A DNA stretch of 17,039 nt from Tateyamaria sp. (GCA_018668195.1 JABITU010000224.1:1-17039); one strand, 5' to 3'. Positions 7,962 through 15,567 are shown, counted from the stretch's first letter. Numbers and translations: made by a program. Notes: generated from the sequence alone by a model not told the origin.

Positions 7962-9518
7962 TTACTTCATTGTAATGCGCCCATCGGTGTAGGGCTTGAA
8001 CGGCCCTTGTGCCGCAAGGTACTCTGCGGTGACATCCGCGAGGTCAGGACCATAGTCATACGCATTCTGCGCATCACGGAACATCTTGTACCCATCACCG
8101 CCATTGCGGACATAGTTGTTGCTCACGACGCCATAAAGCTTGTCCATATCAAGCGGCGCGCCACCAACCATCACATCGCTGATCCGCGCACCAGCGGGTT
8201 GGGACCCGTCAAAGGCATAGCTCATGCCCGCAACCTGCGGGAAGCGGCCTGCACCCTCTTCGATCTGGCTGACCCCGTTTTCCAAAGCCTCTAGCATAGT
8301 GGCGCCCGTCACCTGAAATGTAGACAGCGTATTCTGGAATGGCAGAACCGTCAGCACCTCACCCATGGTAATCGGGCCATCATCGATAGATGCCCGAATA
8401 CCACCGCCGTTTTGGATCGCGATCGCAATTCCCTGATGCTTGACCCGATCCAGCATTGCGTCGGTAATCAAAGAGCCCATCGGACACTCCATCGCACGGC
8501 AAACGCTGCGATCACCCTCAATCGGTTCGGCGGCTTCAGCCACCACCTGGTTGCGGATCTCATCAAGCGGCTTGGCAGCTTCCGCAATGCGCGCCTTGAC
8601 GCCCGGGTCCTCGCTCACGCTTGCATCCATCAGGATCGGGCCACCCACGGCCTGGGTCACGTTGCCGGAATCGTCGAACGTAAGGTTCAGTTCGCCCAGA
8701 TATTTGCCATAGGCATAAGCCTGAACGATCGGCACCCCATTTTGCATGGTGGGATATGGGCCGTCCGCACCATCATCATTGCTGTTAAGATATGTGTTAG
8801 AATGGCCGCCAACGATCACATCAATCCCAGTGGTAACATCTGCGATGTAGCGGTCGATTTGATAGCCCGAGTGCGACAGCAGGATAATCTTGTTGATCCC
8901 TTGTGCAGTCAGCTTGTCCACTTCGGCCTGTGCTGCCGGTGCAGGATCGCCGAACGTGACATTGGGACCGGGCGAGGAAAGCTCGGCGGTACTTTGCGGT
9001 GTCAGTCCGATCAACCCGATCTTTTCGCCGGCCTGTTCAATCACAGTGGATTTGACAAGCGCATCTTTCAGCAGTGGTTCGCCCGAATAATCGGCATTCG
9101 ACATCAGGATCGGGAATTCGACCGCATCAATGAACCCGCGCAATACTTCGGGGCCATGATTAAACTCATGGTTGCCCACTGTCATCGCGACATAGCCCAT
9201 CTGGTTCATCATTTCTGCGGCGAGCTTGCCCTTGTAATAGGTATAAAACAGAGTACCCTGAAACTGGTCACCCCCATCCACAAGCATAGAATTGTCGGAC
9301 CGAGCGCGCGCATCATTGATCGCCGTGATCAATCGGGCCGAACCACCAAAGCACTTGCCTTCAGCGTTACTTTCTTCGCTGCAACCGCTGTCATACTTGC
9401 TGATCGGCTCGAACCGGGCATGAAAATCATTGGTGTGCAAAATGGTCAGCGTGTAATCGGCCACTGCAGTGCCTGCGCTTAATGCCAGTGCCGCGGCGCC
9501 CATCAGGAATCGGTTCAT
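7962..9518 (-). CDS. Periplasmic 5'-nucleotidase / UshA-like bifunctional metallophosphatase
   Basis: A secreted nucleotide phosphatase or sugar hydrolase of 518 aa. A signal peptide covers residues 1-20 (MNRFLMGAAALALSAGTAVA). The metallophosphatase domain follows: TILHTNDFHA, DGGDQFQGT, VGNHEFNHG, LLSHSGYQ and VIVGGHSNT supply the two-metal ligands. The C-terminal 5'-nucleotidase domain has NGGGIRASIDDGPITMGEV, LPFQNTL and NNYVRNGGDGYKMF. The likely role is scavenging phosphate and nucleosides from external nucleotides. The open frame runs 95 codons further upstream, but 9518 is preferred: it gives the signal peptide, has a GGAG Shine-Dalgarno, and the extension would overlap the start of the divergent DUF952 gene. 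Confidence 0.93.
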   Translation of the reverse strand: MNRFLMGAAALALSAGTAVADYTLTILHTNDFHARFEPISKYDSGCSEESNAEGKCFGGSARLITAINDARARSDNSMLVDGGDQFQGTLFYTYYKGKLAAEMMNQMGYVAMTVGNHEFNHGPEVLRGFIDAVEFPILMSNADYSGEPLLKDALVKSTVIEQAGEKIGLIGLTPQSTAELSSPGPNVTFGDPAPAAQAEVDKLTAQGINKIILLSHSGYQIDRYIADVTTGIDVIVGGHSNTYLNSNDDGADGPYPTMQNGVPIVQAYAYGKYLGELNLTFDDSGNVTQAVGGPILMDASVSEDPGVKARIAEAAKPLDEIRNQVVAEAAEPIEGDRSVCRAMECPMGSLITDAMLDRVKHQGIAIAIQNGGGIRASIDDGPITMGEVLTVLPFQNTLSTFQVTGATMLEALENGVSQIEEGAGRFPQVAGMSYAFDGSQPAGARISDVMVGGAPLDMDKLYGVVSNNYVRNGGDGYKMFRDAQNAYDYGPDLADVTAEYLAAQGPFKPYTDGRITMK

Positions 9519-9548
9519 GGTCAGATCTCCATCGTTGGTTATTTGAAC

Positions 9549-9578
9549 ATCGTGCCCACAAGCGACCGTCGGAGTCAA
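9549..9578 (-). promoter_or_regulatory. Candidate promoter of the 5'-nucleotidase gene
   Basis: On the minus strand TTGACT (9578-9573) is followed after 18 nt by CACGAT (9554-9549), about 30 nt before the start codon. The -35 is good and the -10 weak. This is pattern matching only. Confidence 0.3.
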
Positions 9579-9659
9579 AGCCCGTTCTGCAACCCTGGCG
9601 CAAAGAACTGGTGGAATGCTTGACTTGACCATTTTGCAGACGACAGGCATCAAGATGGC

Positions 9660-10001
9660 ATGATGATCTTCAAGATTTTCCGCACGCCCGAATGGGTGGA
9701 TTTGCGCAAACAGGGGAAAACCCTTGGCGCGCCGATTGATGTGGCCGACGGCTACGTCCATTTTTCCACCGCTGAACAGGCGGCCGAAACCGCCGCCAAG
9801 CACTTTGCAGGACAGGACGATTTGTTTCTAATTGCAGTCGAAGCGGACCGATTAGGACAAGAACTCAAGTGGGAAAAATCACGTGACGACGCGCTGTTCC
9901 CCCACCTTTACCGAGAGATGCGGTTGAATGATGTGCATTGGGCACAGTCGCTGCCGCTTGTGCATGGGGTTCATATATTCCCAGTGGGAGAGGGTTTTTG
10001 A
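9660..10001 (+). CDS. DUF952 family protein
   Basis: 113 aa, a small cytosolic protein that spans the whole DUF952 family. Recognisable family segments are IFKIFRTPEW near the start, GAPIDVADGYVHFSTAEQ at 23-40, a central FLIAVEADRLG, KWEKSRDD, and LFPHLYREM. No biochemical role is established that I can name. It begins a three-gene plus-strand run: its stop TGA overlaps the ATG of the DUF1330 gene by one base, which implies translational coupling with that gene and, through it, with pyrD. A tandem ATGATG at 9660 leaves the exact start open by one codon. Confidence 0.88.
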   Translation: MMIFKIFRTPEWVDLRKQGKTLGAPIDVADGYVHFSTAEQAAETAAKHFAGQDDLFLIAVEADRLGQELKWEKSRDDALFPHLYREMRLNDVHWAQSLPLVHGVHIFPVGEGF

Positions 10002-10429
10002 TGACATATGTCGACCCGCTTCGCGCGCAATTTAATGCCTTCAAAGAACTCAACCGCGATCACCCTATCGAAATGCTCAACCTTGTGCAGTTTCGCGATC
10101 ATGCAAGCTATCCTGCGGATCACGAAATGGCCAAGGCTGGTTTAACCGGCTCAGAGGCCTATGGGCTGTACGGCACCCATACCCTTCCCGTTCTAGAACG
10201 TGTGGGCGGCTCTATCTTGTGGCGCGGAGCATTCGAAACCATGTTGATTGGCCCCAGCGATGAAGCATGGGATGCCACCTTCATCGCGCGCTATCCAACA
10301 GCGCATGCCTTTCTGGCGATGATATCTGATCCCGACTACCAGCGCGCCGTGGTACATAGACAGGCCGCCGTGGCGACCTCGCGCTTGATCCGGTGCGCGC
10401 CAGCGCCGGGTGGCACAGGCTTCGCATGA
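10001..10429 (+). CDS. DUF1330 family protein (dimeric alpha-beta barrel type)
   Basis: 142 aa from the ATG at 10001, which overlaps the DUF952 stop (TGATG) and has a strong GGGAGAGGG Shine-Dalgarno inside the end of that gene. A longer open frame begins at 9938, but it would lie inside the DUF952 gene. Features typical of DUF1330 are [12 protein letters not shown] near residue 24, GGSILWRG near 68, [18 protein letters not shown] at 86-103, and [14 protein letters not shown] at 106-119. The fold resembles EthD/antibiotic monooxygenase ferredoxin-like barrels. No catalytic role can be assigned. Its stop overlaps the pyrD start (ATGA). Confidence 0.88.
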   Translation: MTYVDPLRAQFNAFKELNRDHPIEMLNLVQFRDHASYPADHEMAKAGLTGSEAYGLYGTHTLPVLERVGGSILWRGAFETMLIGPSDEAWDATFIARYPTAHAFLAMISDPDYQRAVVHRQAAVATSRLIRCAPAPGGTGFA

Positions 10430-11469
10430 AGCGCGCAATCGAGCGGCTGGGGCTCAAGGCTTTGCGCCAAATTGATCCAGAGACCGCACATGGCATCGCG
10501 TTGGCAGCGGTGCATACGCCCCTCGTCTCGCTACCTGGTCCAGTGACCAGCCCACGATTGCGCACAACGCTTGCCGGTATGGACATGCCTAACCCTGTCG
10601 GATTGGCAGCCGGCTTCGATAAGAATGCCACGGCAATAAGGCCACTCAGCCGCGCGGGCTTTGGCTGGATCGAGGTTGGTGCCGCCACACCTCTTGCACA
10701 GCCCGGCAATCCAAAACCACGGCTCTTTCGACTGCGCGAAGATGGTGCAGCCATCAACCGTTTCGGATTTAACAATGATGGAATGGATGAAATCGCAAAG
10801 CGATTGGCACACGGCCCCACTGGTTTGCCCATCGGTCTGAACCTTGGTGCCAACAAGAACAGTACAAACAAGGCAGATGATTTTGCGCGCGTTCTGGAAC
10901 ACTGCCGCGATCACATCGACTTTGCGACGGTCAACGTCTCAAGCCCAAACACCGAAAAGCTGCGCGACCTGCAGGGGCCAAAGGCGCTGGCGGCGTTGCT
11001 CGACGGCGTGATGCAGGTGCGCGGCAGCGTGCCTGTGTTTCTCAAGATCGCACCAGATTTGAGCGATCAAGAGCTCTTCGATATTGCGCGCGTGGCTCAA
11101 GACGCACAGGTAAGCGCCATCATCGCCACCAACACGACTCTTGACCGCAGTGGGTTGCGCAGCCGCCATTCAACACAACAGGGCGGACTGTCCGGCGCGC
11201 CCCTCTTCGAAAAATCCACTCGCGTGCTGGCGCAGCTACACAGCCTAACAAACATCCCCTTGGTCGGCGTGGGCGGGATCAGCACAGGACAAGACGCCTA
11301 TGCCAAGATCAAAGCGGGCGCATCAGCGGTTCAGCTGTACACAGGCCTTGTGTATGGCGGTCTCAGCCTTGGTGCCCGGATTGCAAAGGATCTTGACGAC
11401 TTGCTCGCACGGGATGGGTACGGTTCTGTCACAGAGGCTGTTGGAACGGGCACAAGCGAATGGCTCTGA
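10426..11469 (+). CDS. pyrD: Dihydroorotate dehydrogenase (quinone), class 2
   Basis: It oxidises dihydroorotate to orotate in pyrimidine synthesis and passes electrons to membrane quinone. The 347-aa protein has the class 2 layout: an N-terminal amphipathic part (residues 1-30, [20 protein letters not shown]) for membrane and quinone contact, then the FMN barrel. Motifs are AAGFDKNA at 61, NRFGFNNDG at 111, VNVSSPNT at 169 with the catalytic Ser, ATNTT at 234, and GVGGIST at 281. The start at 10426 overlaps the DUF1330 stop (ATGA) and begins with the expected N-terminus. An alternative start at 10393 would only add residues from the DUF1330 region. Pairing with DUF952 and DUF1330 is unusual for a core pyrimidine gene. 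Confidence 0.96.
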   Translation: MKRAIERLGLKALRQIDPETAHGIALAAVHTPLVSLPGPVTSPRLRTTLAGMDMPNPVGLAAGFDKNATAIRPLSRAGFGWIEVGAATPLAQPGNPKPRLFRLREDGAAINRFGFNNDGMDEIAKRLAHGPTGLPIGLNLGANKNSTNKADDFARVLEHCRDHIDFATVNVSSPNTEKLRDLQGPKALAALLDGVMQVRGSVPVFLKIAPDLSDQELFDIARVAQDAQVSAIIATNTTLDRSGLRSRHSTQQGGLSGAPLFEKSTRVLAQLHSLTNIPLVGVGGISTGQDAYAKIKAGASAVQLYTGLVYGGLSLGARIAKDLDDLLARDGYGSVTEAVGTGTSEWL

Positions 11470-11473
11470 TCCC

Positions 11474-11535
11474 CTTCATCTTGCCAAACAAACTCCGGGG
11501 GTGAGGCCGCAGGCCGAGGGGGCTGGCCCCCTCAC
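11474..11535. repeat. Rhodobacterales-type 3'-gene repeat with terminator hairpin
   Basis: CTTCATCTTGCCAAACAAAC is followed by a CCGGGGG block, then the dyad GGCC-GCA-GGCC (11505-11515), then a perfect 8-bp stem GAGGGGGC / GCCCCCTC with a 2-nt loop (11516-11533). From memory, closely related sequences recur downstream of genes across Rhodobacterales; I could not check this. It lies between convergent pyrD and the MATE gene, and overlaps the MATE stop codon (11532-11534). It probably acts as a bidirectional terminator, although no U-run follows. Confidence 0.6.
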
Positions 11536-12908
11536 TTGTATACATCGGAACGTTGCTGCAAAACAGCCCCGCGCTCCAGCGCAGGGTAGCGCGCAGCAAG
11601 CGTCGCGCCGCGCGCAAAAAACGAGATCAACAGCGCAGCCCAAAGCCCATGGTTACCAATCAGTGGCACCAGCATAATAATCGCCGCCCAGTAGATGACA
11701 AAGCTGATCGCCATCATGTTGCGCATGTCACGACCACGCGCGGCACCAATAAAAATTCCGTCAAGCATCCAAGCGGCACACCCAAGGATGGGGGCGGCCA
11801 CCATCCACCAAAGATAATCGCGGGCTTCGGCTTGTACGGCCACATCCTTGGCCATCACGTCAATGATCCATGGGCCGGCCAGAGCAAAGCTCAGCGCTGA
11901 CACCACACAGGTCACCATCCCCCAAATACTCGTCATCACAGCGCTTTTGCGCACGCGCCCCGGATTGCCTCGGCCATAGGCCCGCGCAATCAGCGTTTCA
12001 GCAGCAAAAGCAAAACCATCCATCGCATGGGCCGTGATATACATCAGTTGGATCAACACTTCGTTCGCCGCCAGCGTTACATCGCCAAACCGCGCACCCA
12101 GAAACACAAAGCTGGAAAAGATCACCATCAGCATCGCTGAACGCAAAAGGATATCGGTGTTCAGCAAGGCCATCCGGACCAGCTTGACCCGGTCAAAAAC
12201 GCGCGGCCATGATCGCCAAGCCGGATGGGCGAATGCATCACGACAGAACCAAAAGGCCAGAGCGACACCAAGCCCTTCGGCGATGACAGTGGCCACTGCC
12301 ACTCCGGCTACTCCCCAACCAAGTCCAATCACAAAAATAAAATCAAGCCCAATGTTCACGCCATTCATAACCAGTTGGACCCAAAATACCCGACCTGTAC
12401 GCTCCATCGCGATCAGCCAGCCCGTGAGCGCGTAGATCGCAATTGAGGCTGGCGCCGTCCATATCCGGATCCCAAGGTATTCGCGCGCCAGCCCCTCAAC
12501 CTCGGCACTGGCAGGGGCCAGCTGAAAGGCGGCCCAAAAGATTGGAACCTGCAATGTTATCAGCGCTGAACCGGCAGCCCCTGCAACCAGCACCGCCCGA
12601 GTCAGCCAGGCAGAAACCTCTGCGCTGTCACCCGCTCCAGCGGCCTGACCAACAAGGCCCACGGTCCCCATACGCAGGAACCCGAAAAGCCAAAAAAGCG
12701 TCGTCAGGATGATGGCCCCAATGCCAACCGCCCCAATTGGGGCCGCTGCGCCCAGCTGCCCGACAACACCCACATCTACGGCACCCAAAAGCGGGACAGT
12801 GGCGTTCGACAGCACAATCGGAACTGCTAACTTAAGCACACGCCGATGGGTGAGCGGTGCAGAAGGCATGCTCGGTCCAGAGGGTAGGCCAGATGCTGGC
12901 CGAATCAT
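11532..12908 (-). CDS. MATE-family efflux transporter, DinF-like
   Basis: A multidrug and toxin extrusion antiporter of 458 aa with about 12 hydrophobic segments. The first reads LKLAVPIVLSNATVPLLGAV and is followed by DVGVVGQLG, the usual MATE opening. A second-half repeat begins near RMALLNTDILLRSAMLM. Segments such as ALTGWLIAMERTGRVFW and VMNGVNIGLDFIFVIGLGWG place it in the DinF-like branch. Na+ or H+ would drive export. The start at 12908 leaves a one-base gap after the upstream thioesterase stop (TAG-A-ATG). Starts at 12869 (MPSAPLTHRR) or 13001 are possible, but the latter overlaps the thioesterase gene. It is third in a minus-strand operon with two thioesterases. The substrate is unknown. 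Confidence 0.9.
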   Translation of the reverse strand: MIRPASGLPSGPSMPSAPLTHRRVLKLAVPIVLSNATVPLLGAVDVGVVGQLGAAAPIGAVGIGAIILTTLFWLFGFLRMGTVGLVGQAAGAGDSAEVSAWLTRAVLVAGAAGSALITLQVPIFWAAFQLAPASAEVEGLAREYLGIRIWTAPASIAIYALTGWLIAMERTGRVFWVQLVMNGVNIGLDFIFVIGLGWGVAGVAVATVIAEGLGVALAFWFCRDAFAHPAWRSWPRVFDRVKLVRMALLNTDILLRSAMLMVIFSSFVFLGARFGDVTLAANEVLIQLMYITAHAMDGFAFAAETLIARAYGRGNPGRVRKSAVMTSIWGMVTCVVSALSFALAGPWIIDVMAKDVAVQAEARDYLWWMVAAPILGCAAWMLDGIFIGAARGRDMRNMMAISFVIYWAAIIMLVPLIGNHGLWAALLISFFARGATLAARYPALERGAVLQQRSDVYK

Positions 12909-12909
12909 T

Positions 12910-13410
12910 CTAGCGCCGTTGCGGCATAACAAAATGCCCAGTCGCTTGCGCAAAAAGCTTGGTCCGCTTGTCTTGCCAGCCTTCCACATGAACAGAGGCA
13001 TATCGTCGACCTGACCGGTTCACGTGCGCGCGCGCATAGGCATCGCGTGGCAGACCAGAGCGCAAGTAATCCACAGAAAAATCAACCGTCTTCGGCAGTC
13101 TTGGCAGGCGCATTCCCTCGACAGGGTCAAAATCGAGATTTCCTTTTTCGATATCTTCCCAAAGATAAGACCAACTGAGCGTGATCATTGCCGTCACCTC
13201 AAGAAACGCCGCCGTCACACCGCCATGAAGTGCTGGCAACAGCGGATTCCCAATGAGTTTTTCATAGAACGGCAGAACACCAGTCAATTCATCGCCGCGT
13301 CGATCAAATTTCATACCAAGGTACTGAATATAGGGTACGCCACTGACCAAGGCGCGCAGGGCCACATCGCGGCGTTGTTTAACAATTTGTACAGGTTCGG
13401 GGCGCTTCAT
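12910..13410 (-). CDS. PaaI-type hotdog-fold thioesterase (second of a tandem pair)
   Basis: 166 aa with the hotdog pattern: YIQYLGMKFDRRGDEL, then EKLIGNPLLPALHGGVTAAFLEVTA with the HGG turn into the central helix, and a sheet part VDFSVDYLRSG and YASVHVEGWQ. Such proteins hydrolyse acyl-CoA or aryl-CoA thioesters in the cytosol. Residues 75-105 carry a longer insert (YLWEDIEKGNLDFDPVEGMR) than its shorter neighbour has. Its ATG overlaps the upstream thioesterase stop by one base (TAATG), so translation is coupled. The MATE gene follows after one base. The substrate is unknown. Confidence 0.85.
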   Translation of the reverse strand: MKRPEPVQIVKQRRDVALRALVSGVPYIQYLGMKFDRRGDELTGVLPFYEKLIGNPLLPALHGGVTAAFLEVTAMITLSWSYLWEDIEKGNLDFDPVEGMRLPRLPKTVDFSVDYLRSGLPRDAYARAHVNRSGRRYASVHVEGWQDKRTKLFAQATGHFVMPQRR

Positions 13411-13829
13411 TACTTGCCCTCCACGGTAAATGCACCCGTTGCGGTCGCAACCGGGTTGTCGGCGTCGTCATCTGTTGCGGTCGCCCGCACAAAAGCCACT
13501 GAACGGGTCACGTGATAACACACAGCGCGCGCCGTGATGGTTTGCCCCGGTGTGGCCGCCCGCATGTAATCGATGCGCAAATCAATCGTAGCCGTACCAC
13601 CCATATTGGCAGGATGGCTCATCACGGCTGCTCCACAGCAGGTATCCATCACCGCCGAAACAGCGCCACCACTGATCACGCCCGTTTCCGGATCGCCAAT
13701 CAGCCGTTCGTCATAGGGCATGGTGATTACTGCAACGCCATCCTCCATGTCTGTCAGGGTCATGCCCAGATCGCGCGAATGCGGGATCGCCTCGATAAAT
13801 TGGCGGGCTATCTTGAGTCTATCAGTCAT
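13410..13829 (-). CDS. PaaI-type hotdog-fold thioesterase (first of a tandem pair)
   Basis: 139 aa, the usual length of PaaI/YdiI-like thioesterases. Key parts are IPHSRDLGMTLTDMEDGVAV, YDERLIGDPETGVISGGAVS at 59-78 with the GG turn, AVMDTCCGAAVM with the conserved acidic residue on the central helix, and ATIDLRIDYMRAATPGQTI. It should cleave acyl-CoA or aryl-CoA esters. The double Cys (DTCCG) in the central helix is visible, but its meaning is unknown. It is the first gene of the minus-strand operon and divergent from merR, 125 bp away. Confidence 0.88.
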   Translation of the reverse strand: MTDRLKIARQFIEAIPHSRDLGMTLTDMEDGVAVITMPYDERLIGDPETGVISGGAVSAVMDTCCGAAVMSHPANMGGTATIDLRIDYMRAATPGQTITARAVCYHVTRSVAFVRATATDDDADNPVATATGAFTVEGK

Positions 13830-13866
13830 AGGTCACGAGGCTTCTCTCAGAGGGTGATTACGGAAA

Positions 13867-13931
13867 GTTATGGGCCGCAGGCTTGGCCTGTGCAAGCGCC
13901 TGTTGCTTGTGTCGCCAACCGGGTCTAAGAT
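13867..13931. promoter_or_regulatory. Overlapping divergent promoters and dyad between the thioesterase operon and merR
   Basis: Minus strand: TTGCAC (13895-13890), 17 nt, CATAAC (13872-13867). Plus strand: TTGCTT (13903-13908), 17 nt, TAAGAT (13926-13931). The dyad CAAGC-N7-GCTTG (13893-13909) touches both -35 elements, a likely site for the MerR protein. Promoter calls are pattern matches and individually weak. Confidence 0.4.
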
Positions 13932-13954
13932 TCACCTAGGGAGAGAGGAAAAAG

Positions 13955-14326
13955 ATGGCTGACGACCGCTTAAGCTTTAAACAGATGTGCGCCGAATTCG
14001 ATGTAACCCCGCGTACACTTCGTTATTATGAATACATCGAATTATTGCAGCCTGAGCGTCAGGGCAGATCGCGATTTTACAGCGCCCGTGATCGCGCCCG
14101 GATGAAGCTTATAATGCGCGGGCGCAAGTTTGGCTTTCAGCTCGAGGGCATCCGGAAGTGGTTGCTGATCTATGAAAATGAAGGCACCGAAGCGCAAATG
14201 CGCGCTTGGATCAAAGTGGCAGATCGTCAGCTCGGTGAGCTGGAAGAACAACGCAAACAACTCGATGAAGCACGCAGCGAATTACAGGATTTGCGGGATA
14301 ACGCCGCCAAAGGGTTAGGCATCTAG
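13955..14326 (+). CDS. MerR-family transcriptional regulator
   Basis: 123 aa with an N-terminal MerR winged helix (residues 6-75: LSFKQMCAEFDVTPRTLRYY, then EYIELLQPE and the wing GRSRFYSARDRARM), and a C-terminal coiled coil from about 85 to 118 (KVADRQLGELEEQRKQLDEA). There is no Cys cluster as in metal-sensing MerR proteins. Similar regulators control branched-chain amino acid or fatty acid genes in Rhodobacterales, which would fit the divergent thioesterases; this is inference. The Shine-Dalgarno (GGGAGAGAGG) is strong. The TAG stop is made from a TA target and the first G of an inserted MITE-like element; the restored site gives TAA and an unchanged protein. Confidence 0.9.
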   Translation: MADDRLSFKQMCAEFDVTPRTLRYYEYIELLQPERQGRSRFYSARDRARMKLIMRGRKFGFQLEGIRKWLLIYENEGTEAQMRAWIKVADRQLGELEEQRKQLDEARSELQDLRDNAAKGLGI

Positions 14327-14588
14327 GGTCAGGGCCCATTAATCCTGTGTTGCCAGTTCGGAAAATTTTGCGTCTGGCCAAGATCAAAGCAGCAGAAATA
14401 GTGATTCTACTCCAAGGTTTTGATCTGTAGGCGGGGGTGAAACCCGTCGAACCCGCAGGGTACGGTGAACTGCCCGCCTCGGCGTTCATTGCCGCTTGAA
14501 AACGCAACCAACCTTTCCTGTCCTTCAAAGATCGAAAATTTAGGGCAGTTTACCTTGCCGGCCATATGGAATTAATGGGTCCTGACCC
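14326..14588. mobile_element. MITE-like non-autonomous element, 263 bp, with terminal inverted repeats
   Basis: The left end GGGTCAGGGCCCATTAAT (14326-14343) and the right end ATTAATGGGTCCTGACCC (14571-14588) are inverted repeats matching at 17 of 18 positions. TA flanks both ends (14324-14325 and 14589-14590), a 2-bp target duplication as made by IS630-type and some IS5-group transposases. It has no transposase gene. Inside are further dyads: AGATCAAA/TTTGATCT (14381-14388, 14419-14426) and GGTGAACTGCCC/GGGCAGTTTACC (14464-14475, 14543-14554, 11 of 12). The parent IS family cannot be named from this copy. Confidence 0.8.
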
Positions 14589-14590
14589 TA

Positions 14591-15063
14591 ATCAGCCTGC
14601 TCGCTCGATAGGTTATAAGTAATAATGGCTCAGATCAGACCAAAGAACGATTTGTGCGAGAATGGTACGTGTATCACGCATAGCGTTCGAATTTTTTCAG
14701 CGTGTGCATTATGAATGCGTTTACCACAGCACTCGTTTCCGCCGTAGTCTAGCCCAATCCATCACTAAGATCGGTGTAGCGTTACCGAGACAATTGAAAC
14801 ACAGCATGTCAGCTAACGTATTGAAATATTTCATTTCAAGCAGCGTTGGCTGTTTCAAGTTTCCCGTATGATACATTAGAATACGACGTCGCCAAAATGC
14901 CATGATCCGCGACAAGCATCTGCGCACACGGATTCCAACATAAGTCATTAGCAATGTTGGCCTTGGTCGGCGCTTAAAAGCGTTGAATGCCTTTTAGCAT
15001 TCGACGGTGAATCATGCGCAGGCCCATCTCATAATGCCAACTCAAGCAGACTGTCGACCTGTC
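14591..15063. other. AT-rich non-coding stretch between the MITE and cynS
   Basis: No convincing gene lies here; the open frames of 69 and 77 codons have no recognisable content. Composition is clearly lower in GC than nearby genes (47 of 120 bases G or C at 14761-14880, against 41 of 60 in a pyrD sample at 10981-11040). It holds a nested dyad: CAGCTAACG (14810-14818) and CGTTGGCTG (14844-14852) around the perfect palindrome TGAAATATTTCA (14822-14833). It may be decayed or acquired DNA. Confidence 0.5.
14979..15005 (-). terminator. Candidate terminator downstream of cynS
   Basis: On the minus strand GTCGAATGC (15005-14997) pairs with GCATTCAAC (14990-14982), nine pairs with one G-U, around a 6-nt loop. 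GCTTTT follows. It lies about 60 nt past the cynS stop and may end the cyanate operon. The T-run is short. Confidence 0.5.
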
Positions 15064-15534
15064 CTACCAAGAATTGTAAGAAAGGAATTTACCAGTCATC
15101 TCGACCTTGACGCGATCACCCTTTTCATAGGGAATTTTTGTAACTGACATATCAAAATCAATCGCCGACATGATCCCAGTACCGAATTTTTCCTCGATCA
15201 AAGCTTTCAGCGTGGGGCCATAGACACCTATAATCTCGTAGAACCGATAGATGCAGGGATCGGTTGGAACTGCCTGTTCCCAAACCTTGGTGGGCGGTTC
15301 TTCCAAAACGCTGACGGCTTCTTGCGGCAAGGCAAGCGCTGTGACCAACGCTTGTGCCGTGTCCTTTGCAAACCCATTCATTCCCATGCAAGCGGAGTGG
15401 GTCCAAACTGGAGACATACCGATTTTCTCTGCGATGCCTTCCCATGTCAGTCCCGCCTGTTTCTTGGCGGATAGGATCATCATTGTTACGTCTTCTTTGG
15501 TCATCATGCTGGGAACTTCAAATGTATCTTTCAT
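15064..15534 (-). CDS. cynS: Cyanate hydratase (cyanase)
   Basis: It converts cyanate and bicarbonate to carbamate, which decays to ammonium and CO2, so it detoxifies cyanate and supplies nitrogen. The protein is 156 aa, the same length as the E. coli enzyme. The N-terminal half is the helix-turn-helix-like fold (TWEGIAEKIGMSPVWTHSAC). The catalytic half has YRFYEIIGVYGPTLKALIEE and GIMSAIDF; Arg97, Glu100 and Ser123 match the known catalytic triad (Arg96, Glu99 and Ser122 in E. coli). A near-perfect Shine-Dalgarno (AAGGAGG, 7 nt before the ATG) predicts strong translation. It is the last gene of the operon with the ABC importer and DUF1348 gene, 33 nt after the latter. Confidence 0.97.
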   Translation of the reverse strand: MKDTFEVPSMMTKEDVTMMILSAKKQAGLTWEGIAEKIGMSPVWTHSACMGMNGFAKDTAQALVTALALPQEAVSVLEEPPTKVWEQAVPTDPCIYRFYEIIGVYGPTLKALIEEKFGTGIMSAIDFDMSVTKIPYEKGDRVKVEMTGKFLSYNSW

Positions 15535-15567
15535 AGGGCATCCTCCTTTTTGGATTAGGTTGGTTCT

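Noticed and set aside
8412..9482. A 356-codon plus-strand open frame
   Set aside because: It is antisense to the 5'-nucleotidase gene; the translation is rich in His, Arg and Ile as expected for a shadow frame.
9519..9803. A 95-codon upstream extension of the 5'-nucleotidase reading frame
   Set aside because: It would bury the signal peptide, lacks a ribosome binding site, and overlaps the start of the divergent DUF952 gene.
14211..14528. A 105-codon minus-strand frame across the end of merR and the MITE
   Set aside because: It spans an insertion boundary and ends antisense to merR, with no recognisable domain.
14662..14954. Two short frames (69 codons plus strand, 77 codons minus strand) in the AT-rich stretch
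   Set aside because: No ribosome binding site, no family resemblance and unusual composition; treated as chance frames.
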